A stretch of DNA of 64,000 nt. It comes from Argentina anserina. Its lineage: Eukaryota; Streptophyta; Magnoliopsida; Rosales; Rosaceae. The notes under the pieces were generated by a model. The model saw only the letters and a program-made list of their open reading frames with translations, was not told the origin of the DNA and searched no databases. A program made the position numbers and the translations under genes. Of this stretch, positions 58,389 to 64,000 are shown piece by piece. Each line of letters starts with the position of its first letter. Position 1 is the first letter of the stretch. The DNA is taken from assembly GCF_933775445.1 (NCBI RefSeq), contig NC_065874.1, positions 30,078,501 to 30,142,500 on the forward strand. Direction: 5' to 3'.

Positions 58389-60083
58389 GGGAGTTTTTAT
58401 TCATACCTCTAAAATTGGTAGTTAGACCTCCTAATTTTTTTTGTAACTTTAGATGTCCGGTTTTACCCTTGATTTAAAGAATTTAAATATAAGAAATAAT
58501 GACTCATTTGCAACAATTATTTCTTTTCTAGGGTTTGTTCATGTTTAGAATTTTACTCGGTCACTTAGGCATTCTTCACAGCTTTCGGGTAGGGTAAAAA
58601 ATAAGCTATGTTCTTCCCGGAGCTGTGAGTTAAAAGCCCTTCCTAGGGTTTTCATGGAAGCGGCAACGCTCAGGCTTAGGCAGGGCGAAGCTCGCGGTAA
58701 ACCAAGACAACATCGCTCCCCCTTGGGTTGAGCACGGTTGCGTCGTCGTTGTGCCCTATCTGTTGTCCTTGTCTTCCTTTGAGAACCAGGCCGACAACGC
58801 ATGATTTTTTGAGGCGGATTTACCTTGATCTAGCTTCATTTAGTCGAGTTCTCATCGCAGCCACGTCGGACCTAGATTTTGCTCTTGCAATGGTGGACCG
58901 ACGGTGTTGATGGTCGGCGGAGGATTTCCTTGTTAGGCCATACGGCTGGTCCTCGGTGGATGGTTGGGCTTAGATGTGGGCAAATCAGTTAGGCTTTTTG
59001 TCCCTTTGGTTGGCTCTTTCTTTTGCCTCATCTACCTTCTCTTGGGCCAAGCACAACTTAAGCCACATGCAGTCCTAATTTGAAGCGGTTTGTGGAACTT
59101 TAGGGTTGTGAGGTTTTATTGTCTGCATTCAGTATTCTAGTAAAAGTTAGAGATGGTTCTCCTTATGGTTTTTTCTTTCGACTTCATTAATATTGAGAGT
59201 ACGCAAATTGATGTCATGGGCTCGATGTGTTAGTGTCTTATGTCGTTTGATTAGACTTACGTGAGTTACTATGCTGTAGCTTTTACTTTAGTGTTTTTCC
59301 GGTTTTTGTTTCGGACTTTTTCATACGTTGGTTTGTATAATAAGTGCGTTTTTACGCATTTATTTATTTTCTTAGGTTAGCTAATATGAGAGGTGGCATG
59401 TCACCTCTTATATTTTTTTGCGCATTAAGAAAACAAATAAATGCCAAATAAAATTAATTCATTCCTCTCAGAAAAAAAAAGAATTTAATTCGGTCATCCC
59501 TTGATGGGTGAGATTCTATGGCTAATTAACCATATACCCATTAAAACCTTTTAGAAAGAATTGACAAAAGATAGCACTTGTATGCATTCTTTTACTGTAA
59601 CAACACAAAGATTAGAAATACAAAGACCAAATACATTTTCAATCTTGAATTTGCTTGAATTTACTATAACCTATAATTGCTATTGTAATCAGGATTGGAA
59701 ATGTTGAATCGCTTTGTGGTTTTTGATCTATCTGGTTCTCCCTTTCCTATTTATATTGGTAGCAACACAGATCCATTAGATAGATGGTTGAAGCTCATAC
59801 TTTAATTCCATGCATTGTCATGATTGCTTGTTTTTCTAACTCGAAGAGAAGATCGTCCGAAGATTATGTTATTCATTGGATCAAGCATGCATCTATATCA
59901 TCAAGAGGTTGGATGACTACATTTAACACTTGCATATGAACAAACTCTAAAATAGAATTGTTGCAAATAAGTCATTATTTCCTATATTTAATTCTATAAA
60001 TAAAGCTAAAACTGGATTTTTAAGGTTACAAAAAAAAAATAAAGAGGTCTAAATACAATTTTTTAAGTATGAATAGAAGCTCT
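58389..60083. mobile_element. MULE-like non-autonomous transposon with long TIRs and GC-rich interior
   Basis: A 1695 bp element. The left 145 bp (from GGGAGTTTTTATTCATACC) reappear in reverse complement at the right end (AGAGCTTCTATTCATAC when read inward); shared inner words include GAAATAATGACT, ATTTGCAACAATT and TTAGACCTC. It is flanked by 10 bp duplications ATTTTAGTAA (58379-58388) and ATTTGAGTAA (60084-60093), 9 of 10 identical. Long TIRs plus a 9-11 bp duplication are typical of Mutator-like elements. No transposase is seen. The segment 58550-59000 is clearly more GC-rich than the rest. Confidence 0.85.
59356..59444. repeat. Nested palindrome inside the MULE-like element
   Basis: Outer arms GCATTTATTTATTTTCTTA (59356-59374) and TAAGAAAACAAATAAATGC (59426-59444) enclose a second palindrome GAGAGGTGGCATGTCACCTC. 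Together they can form a long hairpin. Confidence 0.8.
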
Positions 60084-60093
60084 ATTTGAGTAA

Positions 60094-60445
60094 TATAAGC
60101 ATAAACCAAAAAAAAAAGCCGCAGATAATGGGAGCAGGGCATATGGTTATTTAAAATTACAAGTAGCAACGTAGAGTCGTAGAATAGTTAAAAAAGAACG
60201 TTAAATAAGAGGATTATATAACCATAAATCAGCGGACCAAAGAAGTATAGGACAAACTTAAGTTTACTACTTGATGAAATTAGAATGCTTATAAACTACA
60301 GAAATTCAATGCTACTCAATCAGAGAGAGAGCAACGAAACGTCGAATTAATAGAATTTAAATAAGCAAATCCTCTAAATGGATTTTCGAAAGGCAAATCA
60401 AATCAACTAAAGGCAGGCCTGTGTCCTGGCATGCAATTCAAAGTT
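60094..60445. other. Intergenic, downstream of PCNA copy 1
   Basis: AT-rich 3' flank of the minus-strand PCNA copy 1. No gene recognised. Confidence 0.5.
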
Positions 60446-61642
<1,197 letters not shown>

Positions 61643-62142
61643 GGTTGCCGGCGAGCAGAGGTGGGAAAACTTGTTGAGACTTGAGACAGAGTCAGACAGA
61701 GGCTAGGGTTTTGAGAACTGGAGGGAGGGTGAGGGTTCATATATAGTGCGACAATAATAGCTTGGATGGCAAGCCTCCTTTGAAGTTTGAGTTTGACAAT
61801 AATACAGTAGCTTGTTGAAGTTCCCTCTGGCCTCAGCGGGCTCCAAGTTGTACCTTGGGCCTTCCTTCTCATATTTTTTTCACATATCATGCAGGTCAGT
61901 AGGTCAGACGAATTTAAGAAGGGAAAGCACCCAGGAAGAGATCGACAAACTACATTACTTTCAATCAAAATACAAGCCGATAGCGTACCCGTTACCTAAT
62001 GAATTATAATGCTCTTAAACTACAGAGATTCTTGATCACATAGAAATAAGGGAAAACCTCAAACTAAGATCAAATCCTCTACATTGTTTTTCAAAAGCAC
62101 AATCAAGTCAACAATGGGCAGGCCTGTGCCGTGGCATAAGGT
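61643..62142. other. Region between the two PCNA genes
   Basis: It serves as 3' flank of copy 2 and promoter of copy 1. Apart from a TATA-like site I see no clear E2F element; AGCGGGCT near 61837 is a weak candidate. Confidence 0.5.
61738..61746 (-). promoter_or_regulatory. Putative TATA box of PCNA copy 1
   Basis: CTATATATG on the minus strand, about 95 bp upstream of the copy 1 ATG. Confidence 0.5.
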
Positions 62143-63846
<1,704 letters not shown>

Positions 63847-63855
63847 TTAGGGTTT
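63847..63855 (-). promoter_or_regulatory. Telo-box-like motif in the leader of PCNA copy 2
   Basis: AAACCCTAA on the minus strand, about 20 bp upstream of the ATG. Telo-boxes are common in promoters and leaders of plant replication and ribosomal genes. Confidence 0.55.
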
Positions 63856-63924
63856 TGGTTTTGGGGAAATGAGAGAGAGAGAGGGAGAGAGAGAGAGATG
63901 AAGGGGTTCGGGAAATGGAGAGGG

Positions 63925-63933
63925 TTAGGGTTT
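63925..63933 (-). promoter_or_regulatory. Telo-box of PCNA copy 2
   Basis: AAACCCTAA on the minus strand next to the TATA box. Confidence 0.6.
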
Positions 63934-63938
63934 ATATA
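63931..63938 (-). promoter_or_regulatory. TATA box of PCNA copy 2
   Basis: TATATAAA on the minus strand, about 103 bp upstream of the ATG. Confidence 0.65.
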
Positions 63939-63971
63939 GTGGGGAGTGGATTTGGGGATTTTTGGGATCTA

Positions 63972-63984
63972 TTGGCGGGATTTT
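63972..63984 (-). promoter_or_regulatory. E2F-like site upstream of PCNA copy 2
   Basis: AAAATCCCGCCAA on the minus strand, close to the E2F consensus TTTSSCGC, 145-155 bp upstream of the ATG. Plant PCNA promoters are known E2F targets. Binding itself is inferred. Confidence 0.6.
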
Positions 63985-64000
63985 GTGGGAGTGTGTTCCC

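Overview
This 64 kb window is plant nuclear DNA. It holds multi-exon genes with GT-AG introns, plant gene families (DUF674, light-harvesting Lhcb, plant neutral ceramidase, cytosolic enolase 3 type, nucleotide-sugar transporter, PCNA), and a dense load of plant transposons: LINE, copia, gypsy, CACTA, hAT, MULE, TRIM and MITEs. A eudicot is clear. A member of the rose family would fit my general impression, but I cannot prove it from the sequence alone.

Layout. From 1 to about 43 kb the window is a transposon-rich graveyard. It starts with the 3' part of a degenerate LINE (1-5101). An array of broken DUF674 genes follows: A 5960-7443, B 16105-16490, C 17224-20888, D 24060-25734, tail E 39823-39897 and fragment F 40288-40390. 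Between them lie a duplicated hairpin (7781-8116), a permuted xylulokinase pseudogene (9383-10238, minus), a TIR element (11173-11735), a solo gypsy-type LTR (12086-13877) abutting a non-coding copia-like element with an internal MITE (13878-16034), and hAT-like elements. DUF674 copy C is interrupted by two cleanly delimited insertions, a 431 bp TRIM and a 1194 bp hAT derivative. Thirty bases after the stop of copy D begins a 13.4 kb copia element (25764-39177, TSD ATAAA). A CACTA element (28691-36980) sits in its pol region, and that element carries an internal 1.2 kb inverted duplication of its own transposase. A frameshifted Lhcb gene (40485-41261, minus) and a small Lhcb fragment (22894-23026) each lie 3' of a DUF674 tail, which suggests an old segmental duplication.

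From about 44 kb to the end the window is a normal gene-rich region with five apparently intact genes: neutral ceramidase (44200-48624, 9 exons, 772 aa), an enolase of the ENO3 type (51232-55678, 13 exons, 479 aa, two GC-AG introns), a nucleotide-sugar transporter of the KT/UUAT group (56495-58024, 4 exons, 305 aa), and two tandem minus-strand PCNA genes (60446-61642 and 62143-63828, 4 exons each, 263 and 266 aa). Three more transposons lie between them: a hAT-like element (48988-49499), a 405 bp MITE (50531-50935) and a MULE-like element with about 145 bp terminal inverted repeats and a GC-rich interior (58389-60083).

The intact genes are unrelated housekeeping functions (sphingolipid turnover, glycolysis, Golgi nucleotide-sugar import, DNA replication clamp) and do not form a pathway. 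I found no dedicated novel defence or biosynthetic system. The most unusual objects are the CACTA element with inverted transposase arms, the circularly permuted xylulokinase remnant, the hAT derivative that keeps a transposase start and a long C-rich tract, the MULE with possible cargo, and the asymmetric PCNA pair. All intron borders and copy comparisons were made by eye.
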